From the NCBI GenBank assembly GCA_903898715.1, contig CAIUGL010000184.1, positions 1 to 64,000 of the forward strand: a stretch of DNA of 64,000 nucleotides. Direction: 5' to 3'. Position numbers and translations under genes: made by a program. This document shows, piece by piece, positions 36,038 through 44,473 of this stretch. Under the pieces are notes generated by a model, which searched no databases, was not told where the DNA came from, and saw nothing but the letters and a program-made list of their open reading frames with translations. The stretch's first letter is position 1. Every line of letters starts with the position of its first letter. This stretch comes from an uncultured Cytophagaceae bacterium (GTDB lineage: Bacteria > Bacteroidota > Bacteroidia > Cytophagales > Spirosomataceae).

Positions 36038-36045
36038 TATTTTTG
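36038..36045 (+). promoter_or_regulatory. Candidate -7 box (TATTTTTG) of ogt
   Basis: Full TAnnTTTG match ending 4 bases before ATG 36050, predicting a leaderless mRNA. The alternative TTG start at 36035 lies upstream of the box and is rejected. Confidence 0.5.
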
Positions 36046-36049
36046 CCCC

Positions 36050-36556
36050 ATGATTTTATTGAATTTCCTCTACTTTGAAAGTCCCATCGGCACAATACGT
36101 GTCGAATATGCTGCATCTGGTCTGCATAGCCTTCGCTTTGTAACTACCAAAGGCGATAATCATACCGATGATCAGAGGATGGAGAAAATGATTCAGGCCG
36201 ACTTACAATCCTATTTTCAAAATCCAGAGCACCGCTGGGAAAGCCCAATCGCCTTGCACTTGGGGACTGAATTTCAAGAAAAAGTATGGTTAGCCTTGCG
36301 CATGATTCCTGCAGGAGAAGCACGAAGCTATCAGGAAATTGCTCAGTTAATAGGCCAGCCAAACGCCGCGCAGGCCGTAGGAAGAGCAAATGGCCAAAAT
36401 CCACTTTTACTTCGCATTCCTTGTCACCGAGTTATCGGATCCGACGGTTCCATGGTAGGCTATGCCGGCGAGTTGTGGCGAAAAGAATGGTTATTAACCC
36501 ATGAGGGTTTTGAGGGGGTAAACCAACAAATGACTTTGTTTGCAGATGGAGAATGA
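36050..36556 (+). CDS. ogt: Methylated-DNA--protein-cysteine methyltransferase
   Basis: Suicide repair protein of 168 residues that takes the alkyl group from O6-alkylguanine onto its own cysteine. The active-site PCHRVIGSDGSMVGYAG is intact (Cys near 126), preceded by the DNA-binding RSYQEIAQLIGQPNAAQAVGRANGQNP. Start at ATG 36050, just behind a -7 box. It overlaps the PolX-like gene by 11 bases, which suggests a small DNA-repair operon. Confidence 0.95.
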   Translation: MILLNFLYFESPIGTIRVEYAASGLHSLRFVTTKGDNHTDDQRMEKMIQADLQSYFQNPEHRWESPIALHLGTEFQEKVWLALRMIPAGEARSYQEIAQLIGQPNAAQAVGRANGQNPLLLRIPCHRVIGSDGSMVGYAGELWRKEWLLTHEGFEGVNQQMTLFADGE

Positions 36557-38204
36557 ACAGATTGTTGACGCATTAGAATTGCTTGTCAAATTATGGGATG
36601 TGCACGGTATCAATGAATTCAAGAGTAAAAACTTGAGTTTTGCTGCGCGTGGATTAGATAAATTTCCAGGTCGAATAGCCAATCTCACGGAAGAAGAATT
36701 ATATGCCATTCCAGGCGTAGGGAAGGTGGTCATTCAAATTGTGCGCGATATCGCGCAAACAGGAACTTGCCCTGATTTAGAGGCGATGATCGAACAAAGC
36801 CCTCCCGGAATTTTAGATCTCCTTAAAGTCAAAGGAATGGGCCCGAAGAAAGTGGGCCTCGTTTGGAAAGAACTGGGCATTACCGAATTAGACGATTTAT
36901 TAGCCGCTTGTGAATCTGGTCAACTCGAGCAAGTAAAAGGCTTTGGGAAGTCGGTGACCGAAAATATCCGCACCTACATTCTGTTTTTACAAGAGAATCG
37001 TAAGAAAATGCGAATCAATAAGGCTGAAAAACTCAGCGAAGAATTAGTGCATTTATTAGCGCCTAATTTTAGCAAAATAGCCGTTTCAGGTGAATTAGCT
37101 CGAGATTGTGAGGTTATCAGTTCCTTGGTTTTTGTTGCACAAACGGATGATATTTTTGGTAGCCAATTTTTGATTGAGGCGATTGAAGGATTTCAGACGG
37201 ATCACCAACAATCCTCTCCGTTCACGTGGAGGGGTCATTTTGCGGGTCATTTAATCCCTATCGAAATTCATTTTACGGATGCATTGCAATTTGACATGAT
37301 GGTCTATCAGTGGTCGGCACACCCAGAACACCTTGGTCAAGTCAATTTTTTCAAATTGAAAAATATCAAATCTGCTGAGGAAGTATACAGTAGCCAAAGT
37401 TTACCCTACATCGTTCCGGCCATGCGTGAGGGTCTGCAAGAATTTGCTTGGAGTGAAAAACATGCACCAAGTGATCTCATTGAATTAGCAGATTTGAAAG
37501 GATGTGTACATAATCACTCCACGTACTCGGACGGAAAAAACAGCCTTTTAGAGATGGCAGAGGCTTGTCGGGCCATGGGATTAGCTTACTTTGGCATTGC
37601 AGATCATTCACAATATGCGGCCTATGCTGGTGGATTGAAGGAAGAGGATGTACAGCGCCAACATGCCGAAATAGATGCGTTGAATGCCCAGTGGACCGAT
37701 TTTAAAATTTTAAAAGGGATTGAGGCAGATATTTTGCCAGATGGTAGTTTGGATTATAATCCACGAATTTTGGCGAGTTTCGATTATGTGGTGGCATCCG
37801 TGCATGCCCAACTGGTTATGGATCAAGACCGCGCGATGGATCGTTTAATGAAGGCGATTGAAAATCCGTATACGTCCATTTTGGGTCACCCAACCGGTAG
37901 ATTATTATTGACGCGTGCTGGTTATCCCATTGATACCATGAAGATTTTGGATGCCTGTAAGGCCAATGGCGTTAGTATTGAGCTGAATGCCAGTCCGTAT
38001 CGATTGGATTTAGACTGGCGTTATTTGTATGCAGCGATGGATAAAGGAGTGTATGTTTCCATTAATCCAGATGCGCATAAAATTGAGGGCCTGAAAGATA
38101 TGGAATATGGTGTGCGTGTAGGGCGCAAGGGAGGCTTATTGAAAAGCCTAACCCTAAATGCGCTTCCACTTGCTGATATATTGAAGTTCTTCTCGAAATC
38201 CTAG
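36546..38204 (+). CDS. PolX-like protein: HhH/polymerase-X fold plus PHP domain, polymerase site degenerate
   Basis: A 552-residue protein with the PolX layout: N-terminal helix-hairpin-helix region (IPGVGKVV, VKGMGPKKVG, VKGFGKSV, residues 40-145), a polymerase-X-like region (about 155-325) and a C-terminal PHP phosphoesterase domain (about 330-552). The PHP metal motifs are present: VHNHSTYSDGKNS, IADHSQYA, SVHAQ, LGHPTGRL and INPDAHK. In the polymerase region the usual G-S-x-R-R...D-x-D is replaced by SGELARDCEVISSLVF, losing both aspartates, so only the PHP 3'-5' exonuclease/phosphoesterase is likely active. It starts at ATG 36546 within the end of ogt and ends in CTAG shared with the LOG gene. 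Confidence 0.85.
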   Translation: MENEQIVDALELLVKLWDVHGINEFKSKNLSFAARGLDKFPGRIANLTEEELYAIPGVGKVVIQIVRDIAQTGTCPDLEAMIEQSPPGILDLLKVKGMGPKKVGLVWKELGITELDDLLAACESGQLEQVKGFGKSVTENIRTYILFLQENRKKMRINKAEKLSEELVHLLAPNFSKIAVSGELARDCEVISSLVFVAQTDDIFGSQFLIEAIEGFQTDHQQSSPFTWRGHFAGHLIPIEIHFTDALQFDMMVYQWSAHPEHLGQVNFFKLKNIKSAEEVYSSQSLPYIVPAMREGLQEFAWSEKHAPSDLIELADLKGCVHNHSTYSDGKNSLLEMAEACRAMGLAYFGIADHSQYAAYAGGLKEEDVQRQHAEIDALNAQWTDFKILKGIEADILPDGSLDYNPRILASFDYVVASVHAQLVMDQDRAMDRLMKAIENPYTSILGHPTGRLLLTRAGYPIDTMKILDACKANGVSIELNASPYRLDLDWRYLYAAMDKGVYVSINPDAHKIEGLKDMEYGVRVGRKGGLLKSLTLNALPLADILKFFSKS

Positions 38205-38920
38205 AAGTTTGGTTTCAATAGGTATTTCGCATAGAAATCATCAATGATTTTTACGGCTTCCGTTGGCGTATCTACCACCGCAAAAAGTTCGAGGTCCTCG
38301 GCGTGTATGTTGCCATGGCCTACCATCGTTTTTTTCATCCAATCTAATAAACCTGACCAATAGTCGGATCCTACAAGTACTACCGGGAAACGTCCTATTT
38401 TATGTGTTTGAATCAAGGTTAGCGATTCGAACATTTCATCTAGCGTGCCAAATCCCCCAGGCATGATGATGAATCCTTGCGAATACTTGACAAACATCAC
38501 TTTGCGCACAAAGAAAAAGTCAAAATTCATATTCTTGTCGGCATCAATAAACGGATTAGGCGTCTGCTCAAACGGTAATTCGATGTTTAAACCTACCGAA
38601 CGTCCATTCTCGCTTTTAGCACCTTTGTTTCCAGCTTCCATGATTCCGGGACCACCCCCTGTAATGACACCGTAACCGTGACGGACTAGTTTGGCGGCTA
38701 TTTGTTCGGCCAACTGGTAATATTTGTCTTCGGGGGAGGTTCTTGCGGAACCGAAAATGGATACACAAGGCCCAATTTTAGATAAGTGATCAATGCCTTG
38801 CACAAATTCACTCATGATTTTGAAGATCCGCCAGGATTCTTCTGATTTAATTTCAGACCAGGTTTTGTCTCCAAATACTTTTTTAATGCGGTCTTCGTCT
38901 TCTTGCCAATTATCTGACAT
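38201..38920 (-). CDS. LOG family (TIGR00730) nucleoside 5'-monophosphate phosphoribohydrolase
   Basis: A 239-residue Rossmann-fold protein with GSARTSPEDKYYQLA, VITGGGPGIMEAGNKGA and the family signature MPGGFGTLDEMFE. Such proteins were once called lysine decarboxylases but characterised members release ribose phosphate from cytokinin or purine nucleotides. The start is ATG 38920, because the upstream ATG at 38941 lies next to a -7 box (38943-38950) and would precede the transcript start. It diverges from rpiB and is convergent with the PolX-like gene, sharing a CTAG stop. Confidence 0.88.
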   Translation of the reverse strand: MSDNWQEDEDRIKKVFGDKTWSEIKSEESWRIFKIMSEFVQGIDHLSKIGPCVSIFGSARTSPEDKYYQLAEQIAAKLVRHGYGVITGGGPGIMEAGNKGAKSENGRSVGLNIELPFEQTPNPFIDADKNMNFDFFFVRKVMFVKYSQGFIIMPGGFGTLDEMFESLTLIQTHKIGRFPVVLVGSDYWSGLLDWMKKTMVGHGNIHAEDLELFAVVDTPTEAVKIIDDFYAKYLLKPNF

Positions 38921-38942
38921 AATTTTATCTGTTTGTTGCATG

Positions 38943-38976
38943 CAAATGTAATTGATAACAACGACCTTTGTCAAAA
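38943..38976 (-). promoter_or_regulatory. Promoter of the LOG gene
   Basis: On the minus strand TTTTG (38976-38972), 21-base spacer, TACATTTG (38950-38943): both Bacteroidota boxes. It interleaves with a GACCTTTG -7-like element for rpiB on the other strand (38963-38970), so the two genes have overlapping divergent promoters. Confidence 0.6.
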
Positions 38977-38994
38977 TTTACACCCTTTCATTTT

Positions 38995-39438
38995 ATGAAT
39001 TTATCTAAATCCTTTGCCGTAGGTGGTGATCATGCTGGTTTTGACTACAAAGATCAATTAATTGATTATTTGAAAGTACAAGGTTTCACTGTCAAAGATT
39101 GCGGTACCTATTCAGCAGATTCAGTTGATTATCCTGATTTTGCTCATCCTGTGGCAAATGCTGTGGAGTCTGGTGAAGTTTCTTGGGGATTGTTATTGTG
39201 CGGTAGTGCGAATGGGGTGGCGATTACGGCCAACAAGCATCAAGGTATTCGGGCTGGATTAGCATGGAATACAGAGGTGGCCCAATTAGTTCGTCGGCAT
39301 AATGATGCCAATGTCATCTGTTTGCCTGTTCGATTTATCAGTTTAGAAGAAGCAAAAGCTTGTCTTCAAATGTTTATCGATACCGAATTCGAAGGTGGAC
39401 GGCATGCTGGACGCGTCAATAAAATCGGCTGCGTTTAA
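38995..39438 (+). CDS. rpiB: Ribose-5-phosphate isomerase B
   Basis: Interconverts ribose 5-phosphate and ribulose 5-phosphate. The 147-residue RpiB/LacAB protein has GGDHAGFDYKDQL, CGTYSADSVDYPDFA, the catalytic LLLCGSANGVAITANKH (Cys near 72) and RRHNDANVICLPVRF. Start at ATG 38995; an upstream frame begins in the promoter region and adds nothing recognisable. Its stop shares TTAA with the convergent membrane-protein gene. Confidence 0.94.
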   Translation: MNLSKSFAVGGDHAGFDYKDQLIDYLKVQGFTVKDCGTYSADSVDYPDFAHPVANAVESGEVSWGLLLCGSANGVAITANKHQGIRAGLAWNTEVAQLVRRHNDANVICLPVRFISLEEAKACLQMFIDTEFEGGRHAGRVNKIGCV

Positions 39439-40805
39439 TTCTTCCGTTTATACAAATGCTTTTGAACTTCCACGTATGTATCCTGTAAATAGGGTAGGTA
39501 GTAGCGCATGCGTGGAAAGTTGCCGGCAGGATCATAAATGTAGGTGGGTGTATCCATCTCCAAATACCGTTGCAACTTGACGACCGTTCGGTAGGTATTC
39601 AACTCAGAAAACACATCATTTGATAATTCCCAGTTGACAAATGGTCCAGCCATTTGATTGTTCTGATATTCGTCAATTTGTGGTCCCAACACCATTAAGC
39701 GCTCATTTCTAATTGGTAATTTTCCCGCCTGAACGCGGTTGTAACTGCTATTATTCCATTCAGATTGCCAGCTGAACCATACGCTACCTAAAATCGCAAA
39801 CAAGATCAATTCTTGGATCCAATAACGCTTTAACAAGAAGAATAAGTTGAGCGTAAAATAGGCCATGGCTGGCAGGATAAACAGGTAATTGTGGCTATTA
39901 TTGGCTGGCAATGTAAAAGCAGCAAAAAAGCTAATGAAGACCCAAATGAAATTTGTTTGCTGCGCCTTTTGGCCATTCGACTTGATCTTTGGACGCTGAA
40001 TGACTGTCCACAGCCCGTAAAAACCCAAAAGAATCGCCATCACGTACGTCGATGCAATGCGCTGAATATCTGCCCAAGCGGGGGTGTGAAAAACGAATGC
40101 CGACTTTTGGAATACTTCGATTAAGTAGGAAAAATTACCATTGTAGGTATATAAAAGTGCCGTGATGCCGTTGACGATTAAAAAGCCAACAATCACCAAA
40201 AGCATTTGACGAATATTAATACCCGAATAGAATAACAAGCCAAGAAATCCCCAGAAGATGAATAAGTAATAAGTAGGGTAGCACAAACCTGCCGCGCCGA
40301 TAAATAGGCCGATGAGAAATACGCGGTCGTCAACTTGTAAGGTGCTTTGTTGTTTGATGATTTCACGCCAAGCGAGAATCAAAAATGTAAGGCCGATTAA
40401 GGCAGCACTGGGTACCCAAAAATCTAAGGAAATGTGTAGAAACAAGGTGTAGATAAAAAAGGGCATGTTGCCTAACGGACCCATTAATTCATAGCGATTA
40501 ATGGTGCGTTGAAAAACAATCGCTTGAAATAGGATGATGCCGGTAGCCCAGTAGGCATTCCAGGAGATCGGGAAGTTTAAGAACTCAATTAACTGGAAAA
40601 ATCCGGCTGATAATGGTCCCGAGTTATCGCGAATATCTTGATACATGCGAAAACCCTCATTTAATTTCTGCCCAAGTAAATAGTTTTTCAATTCCCAGCC
40701 AAGCGGTGAAATATCTGCTTGTACAAACGCAAAGGTCGCAATCGTCCACATACCCACGAGTAGGAAGAAGGTAATCGATGCGTTTGATCGTAGAAATTGA
40801 AACAT
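39435..40805 (-). CDS. Polytopic membrane protein, possibly GT-C-like
   Basis: A 456-residue protein with roughly ten hydrophobic helices spread to about residue 350 and a soluble C-terminal tail of about 100 residues. The first loop reads EGFRMYQDIRDNSGPLSAGF, which resembles the Gx(l/p)Y.Di.d..gPl motif of GT-C glycosyltransferases of the ArnT/PMT kind, but no acidic DxD or D-E catalytic pair is certain. I do not recognise a named family. It diverges from rbfA and is convergent with rpiB. A lipid-linked sugar transferase or polymerase is one possibility; treat as unknown. Confidence 0.6.
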   Translation of the reverse strand: MFQFLRSNASITFFLLVGMWTIATFAFVQADISPLGWELKNYLLGQKLNEGFRMYQDIRDNSGPLSAGFFQLIEFLNFPISWNAYWATGIILFQAIVFQRTINRYELMGPLGNMPFFIYTLFLHISLDFWVPSAALIGLTFLILAWREIIKQQSTLQVDDRVFLIGLFIGAAGLCYPTYYLFIFWGFLGLLFYSGINIRQMLLVIVGFLIVNGITALLYTYNGNFSYLIEVFQKSAFVFHTPAWADIQRIASTYVMAILLGFYGLWTVIQRPKIKSNGQKAQQTNFIWVFISFFAAFTLPANNSHNYLFILPAMAYFTLNLFFLLKRYWIQELILFAILGSVWFSWQSEWNNSSYNRVQAGKLPIRNERLMVLGPQIDEYQNNQMAGPFVNWELSNDVFSELNTYRTVVKLQRYLEMDTPTYIYDPAGNFPRMRYYLPYLQDTYVEVQKHLYKRKN

Positions 40806-40895
40806 AATTACATTTTGAATTTGCTAAATTACGGTGATTCCAATTATTATTCTGAAATTTGTTGGATTTTTGAGTAGAAATGAATCGGAGCAATT

Positions 40896-41276
40896 ATGGA
40901 AAGTAAGCGTCAGCAGAAGTTTGGGAGACAAATCCAAAAGGATTTAAGTGATATTTTTCAAAAGGAGTTTAAGGAGATTTTTGGCAAAGCGATGGTTACC
41001 ATCACCGATGTGAAAATGAGTCCTGATCTCTCCGCTGCTCGTTGCTATTTAAGCTTTTTATTAGCAGACGATATCGACCAAATCATGGAAGAATTGGATG
41101 TGCGCAATAAAGCAATTCGCAATGCATTAGCCATTCGAATCCGTAAACAAGCACGAATCATTCCTCATTTAGCTTTTTATTTAGATGATACAGCTGCTTA
41201 CGCGGCTAAAATCGAAGCCTTATTTGAAGGGCTTGTAATTCCTCCATCGGACGGAATTCCCTCTGAAGAACTTTAA
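40896..41276 (+). CDS. rbfA: 30S ribosome-binding factor A
   Basis: A 126-residue KH-fold protein that helps mature the 16S rRNA 5' end. It begins ESKRQQKFGRQIQKDLSDIF and has VTITDVKMSPDLSAARCYLSFL followed by RIIPHLAFYLDDTAAYAAKIEALFE, the standard RbfA pattern. It lies 12 bases before the LolC/E-type permease gene, so the two may share a transcript. Confidence 0.93.
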   Translation: MESKRQQKFGRQIQKDLSDIFQKEFKEIFGKAMVTITDVKMSPDLSAARCYLSFLLADDIDQIMEELDVRNKAIRNALAIRIRKQARIIPHLAFYLDDTAAYAAKIEALFEGLVIPPSDGIPSEEL

Positions 41277-41288
41277 TGTGTTGACCCC

Positions 41289-42515
41289 GTGAATTTTTCC
41301 TTATTTATTGCAAAAAGGTATTTTTTTTCAAAAAGTAAGGCGAGCTTTATCTCCTTAATTTCACGCATTGCCATGATTAGTGTAGGCGTCGAAGTGATGG
41401 CGCTCGTGCTGATTCTATCCGTCTTTAATGGCCTAGAGGAGTTTCAAAAAGGGCTTTTTAACACATTCGACCCTGATCTTAAAATTGTTCAAGCGAAAGG
41501 CGACCGTTTTCAGTTGACCGCCACCCAAGTCAAATCCATTAGTCAGTTATCAGGAGTAAAATTTGTTAATCCCATTCTAGAGGATCAGGGCCTTATTCGA
41601 TTCCAACAAAAGCAATTAGTCGTACGGATGAAAGGAGTGGATCCATCGTATTTGTCGGCAGGCCGACTGAAAAATCAGGTGGTTGAGGGTGACTATTTTA
41701 TCGAATCGGGGGAACATCCATTTGCCTTAGTGGGCATCGGTGTGTTTTTAGCGATGGGCATGAGTTTTGATAATGTATTTGAGCCCATTGAGGCTTGGTA
41801 CCCCAATCATTCGCAGTTGAAACGCGCTGCACTGAACGAAAATGCCATCCGTCGAAATTTCTTTTTCCCTTCCGGTGTGCTCGAAGTAGAGCAAAATTTT
41901 GATAACCAAACGGTCATCGTTCCCTTAGATTGGATGGAAGAATTAGTGGGTGTGCCCGGTTACCGTTCTGCCTACGAAATCATGTTGGCCCCCAACACCG
42001 ACGACCAAGCGATCAAAAATCAAATTCAAACGATTCTTGGCTCAACTTACCGTGTGCAAACACGTAATGAACAACATGCCATTTTGCTCAAAGCCATTAA
42101 AATTGAAAAGCTATTTGTGTTTTTAATCATGGCCTTCGTGATGGGAATCGCCTCATTTACGCTCTTCTATGCGCTATCACTTTTGGTTTTAGAAAAACGA
42201 AAGGATCTGTATACGCTGATGGCGATGGGGGTTTCACGCCAACAAGTTTTTCGGGCTTTTCTTTGGGTAGGCGCGTTGATTAGCTTCTCGGGAGCGGCGA
42301 TCGGGATGTTACTGGGATTTGTGTTGGCAACGATCCAACAACAATTTGGGGTCATTTCTTTGGGTATTCCCAATGCCTTAATTGAAGCCTATCCCATTCA
42401 AATGGATCCTTGGGATTTTATCTGGACAGCTTTGGTGGTCATTCTCATCACGGGATTAGCCGCTTTGTTTCCTGCACGCAAAGCTGTCCAAATGACTTTT
42501 AATTCGTTTAAGTAG
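41289..42515 (+). CDS. LolC/LolE-type ABC transporter permease
   Basis: A 408-residue permease with GTG start at 41289: LFIAKRYFFSKSKASFISLISRIAMISV opens the first helix, followed by LSVFNGLEEFQKGLF, which is the LolC/LolE motif, a periplasmic domain (about 60-265) and three C-terminal helices with SLLVLEKRKDLYTLMAMG. It releases lipoproteins from the inner membrane with LolD and LolE partners in other bacteria. No LolD is adjacent. It is related to the permease at 10958-12205. The stop overlaps the second DAACS gene by 8 bases. Confidence 0.87.
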   Translation: MNFSLFIAKRYFFSKSKASFISLISRIAMISVGVEVMALVLILSVFNGLEEFQKGLFNTFDPDLKIVQAKGDRFQLTATQVKSISQLSGVKFVNPILEDQGLIRFQQKQLVVRMKGVDPSYLSAGRLKNQVVEGDYFIESGEHPFALVGIGVFLAMGMSFDNVFEPIEAWYPNHSQLKRAALNENAIRRNFFFPSGVLEVEQNFDNQTVIVPLDWMEELVGVPGYRSAYEIMLAPNTDDQAIKNQIQTILGSTYRVQTRNEQHAILLKAIKIEKLFVFLIMAFVMGIASFTLFYALSLLVLEKRKDLYTLMAMGVSRQQVFRAFLWVGALISFSGAAIGMLLGFVLATIQQQFGVISLGIPNALIEAYPIQMDPWDFIWTALVVILITGLAALFPARKAVQMTFNSFK

Positions 42516-43740
42516 TTGGGTTAAATTCCCCTTCCCACTTCGATACCACGCAAGTTGCCACGCCATTTCCAGCCACCGAAGTAACCGTGCGGCCCATATC
42601 CAAGAATGGATCTACACCTAACAACAAGGCAATTCCTTCCACAGGTAAATTAAACATGGTCAGCGTTCCAGCAATGATGACCAATGAAGCTCTTGGTACG
42701 CCGGCAATTCCTTTGGACGTAATCATCAGCGTTAATAACATCGTGATTTGTTGCTCCAGGCTCAATTGAACACCATAAGCTTGCGCAATGAAACCGGTCG
42801 CGAACGTCATATACAACATAGAACCATCTAAATTGAAGCTGTAGCCTAATGGCAATACAAAGCCCACAATTCTACGGCTACATCCAAATTTCTCCAAGGC
42901 CGCAATTGTTTGAGGAAACGATGCCTCTGAACTGGCTGTTGAAAAGGAAATCAATAAGGCTTCTTTCAATGCTTTCAGCAGCTTCCAATAATTAATGCCA
43001 TTCAGAGCAGCAATGATCCATAAAATGACTACGGTAAAGAAGAGTAGGCCTCCCATAAAGCAAATCATGAGGTAACCATAACTAATTAGAATACTTAACC
43101 CTTTATTAGCAACAACCGTTGTCATGGCAGCAAAAACAGCGTAAGGTGCCACTTCCATGACATAATTCACCATTTTAAATACGACCTCAGCTAAGTTTTC
43201 AATGACATGAATAAGCTTTTTTCCTGTTTCACCGATCGAACCCAAGGCCACCCCGAAAAACAAGGAGAAAATAACAATTTGAAGAATCTCATTTTCCGCT
43301 AAAGCTTTGAAAAAGCTATCTGGAAAGATGTGTAAGATGAAATCTTCCAATGACTTCGTTTTGCTGGCGTCAATTCCTGTTTCCGTTCCTGCTGCGGGTT
43401 TAGGCCAACTTTGCAAGCTGCCTGGTTTGGTTACATTAACTACGACTAATCCAGTTACTAGGGATAATATGGTTGCAAAATAAAAGTAGCCTATGGTTTT
43501 AACACCGATACGGCCTACGGCCTTGAAATCACCTAATTTGGCAATACCGACCACTAAGGTGCAGAATACCAGTGGGCCAACAATCATTTTGATTAGACGC
43601 AAGAATACTTTTGAAACAACTTGAACGTAACCTGCCCATTGATGAGCTACTTCTGGACTCAGACTTAAATAAAAAAATTCTCCTAAGGCGAGGCCCAAGA
43701 CAAATCCAACGATGATTTTTTGAGTTAATGTTAATTTCAT
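42508..43740 (-). CDS. Dicarboxylate/amino acid:cation symporter (DAACS family, GltP-like)
   Basis: A 410-residue inner-membrane transporter. It has FSTASSEASFPQTIAALEKFG (hairpin 1), GYSFNLDGSMLYMTFA (TM7) and LLGVDPFLDMGRTVTSVAGNGVAT (TM8). The DMGRT form resembles glutamate/aspartate carriers such as GltP, unlike the DctA-like paralogue at 7860-9119. It is the last gene of a minus-strand cluster, 8 bases behind the SRPBCC gene, although a functional link with that cluster is unproven. Substrate is inferred. Confidence 0.86.
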   Translation of the reverse strand: MKLTLTQKIIVGFVLGLALGEFFYLSLSPEVAHQWAGYVQVVSKVFLRLIKMIVGPLVFCTLVVGIAKLGDFKAVGRIGVKTIGYFYFATILSLVTGLVVVNVTKPGSLQSWPKPAAGTETGIDASKTKSLEDFILHIFPDSFFKALAENEILQIVIFSLFFGVALGSIGETGKKLIHVIENLAEVVFKMVNYVMEVAPYAVFAAMTTVVANKGLSILISYGYLMICFMGGLLFFTVVILWIIAALNGINYWKLLKALKEALLISFSTASSEASFPQTIAALEKFGCSRRIVGFVLPLGYSFNLDGSMLYMTFATGFIAQAYGVQLSLEQQITMLLTLMITSKGIAGVPRASLVIIAGTLTMFNLPVEGIALLLGVDPFLDMGRTVTSVAGNGVATCVVSKWEGEFNPTT

Positions 43741-43748
43741 ACGCGTGC

Positions 43749-44192
43749 TTATTTATTTAAGTACAATTTGTAGAATGGAATTCGGTATACGATCATTCCC
43801 CAAAACAAAGGAAGTAAAAGATAGTCTAAAAGCCAATTCTTCGATTTGAAGGAAATATGGTCAACGATGTAGGTGGATTCCGCATCTCTTTTTTCCATGC
43901 GATGCTCATGGCGCCAGGCTGTGAGTCCTAAAGGCATTTCAACTCCTTCGTCTACAAAGTAACATGCTTGTTCCCCCTGAACTGAATCCGTAATCTTAGA
44001 CGTCCACAAGGGTTTTGCTACCTGTAGATTTAATTCAAGTGTGACGATGTCTCCCGTCTGGCAGCCATCGAACTGTACAATTCGAACTTGAGGAAATGGG
44101 GGAGATAGCTTTTTCAATAATGCCGAATCGAACTGAGTCCAAACGTCTTTCATTGGGGCATTAACCCGTGTTCGAACTCGAAATGATGGCAT
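43749..44192 (-). CDS. SRPBCC-like ligand-binding protein
   Basis: A 147-residue protein that opens FRVRTRVNAPMKDVWTQFD and continues with beta strands, the usual beginning of SRPBCC/START-like folds, with TSKITDSVQGEQACYFVDEG and HEHRMEKRD in the middle. The last 25 residues are hydrophobic (LLLPLFWGMIVYRIPFYKLYL), so it may bind or sit at the membrane. It is coupled to the upstream small lipoprotein gene (1-base overlap) and lies 8 bases before the GltP-like transporter gene. Ligand unknown; fold assignment is from the N-terminal pattern only. Confidence 0.6.
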   Translation of the reverse strand: MPSFRVRTRVNAPMKDVWTQFDSALLKKLSPPFPQVRIVQFDGCQTGDIVTLELNLQVAKPLWTSKITDSVQGEQACYFVDEGVEMPLGLTAWRHEHRMEKRDAESTYIVDHISFKSKNWLLDYLLLPLFWGMIVYRIPFYKLYLNK

Positions 44193-44473
44193 TATAGAAT
44201 GGAAGTAATGATTTTGAGCAACATCGCTGTCATGAATTTAATTCCCGACCAGATTACCTCAGAAATAGAAAACCTGCTTTCTTCTTGCTGTTGGTCTGCT
44301 TCACGAACCACTGCCATCTCTTTGCTAGGGGCATAAATCGCTTTCTTTCGGGTACTATCAGCCTGTGTTGTTTTTTCAATTTGTGGATGCAAAGAGGCAT
44401 ATTCTACCATCCCAAAATTGCAATTGAGTAGGCAAAAGGCTCCGGCCAACAGCCAAATTTTTACTAATCTCAT
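44192..44473 (-). CDS. Small putative lipoprotein
   Basis: A 93-residue protein with lipobox-like FCLLNC (Cys near 18) after a hydrophobic N-terminus, a polar middle rich in Lys, Glu and Gln, and a second hydrophobic stretch at the C-terminus (WSGIKFMTAMLLKIITSIL). I recognise no family. It overlaps the coiled-coil gene upstream by 4 bases (ATGA) and the SRPBCC gene downstream by 1 base, so the three are probably translated together. Confidence 0.6.
   Translation of the reverse strand: MRLVKIWLLAGAFCLLNCNFGMVEYASLHPQIEKTTQADSTRKKAIYAPSKEMAVVREADQQQEESRFSISEVIWSGIKFMTAMLLKIITSIL

Noticed and set aside
38201-38920. Lysine decarboxylase annotation for the LOG gene
   Set aside because: The PGGxGTxxE motif identifies the LOG phosphoribohydrolase family; the decarboxylase name is a historical error.
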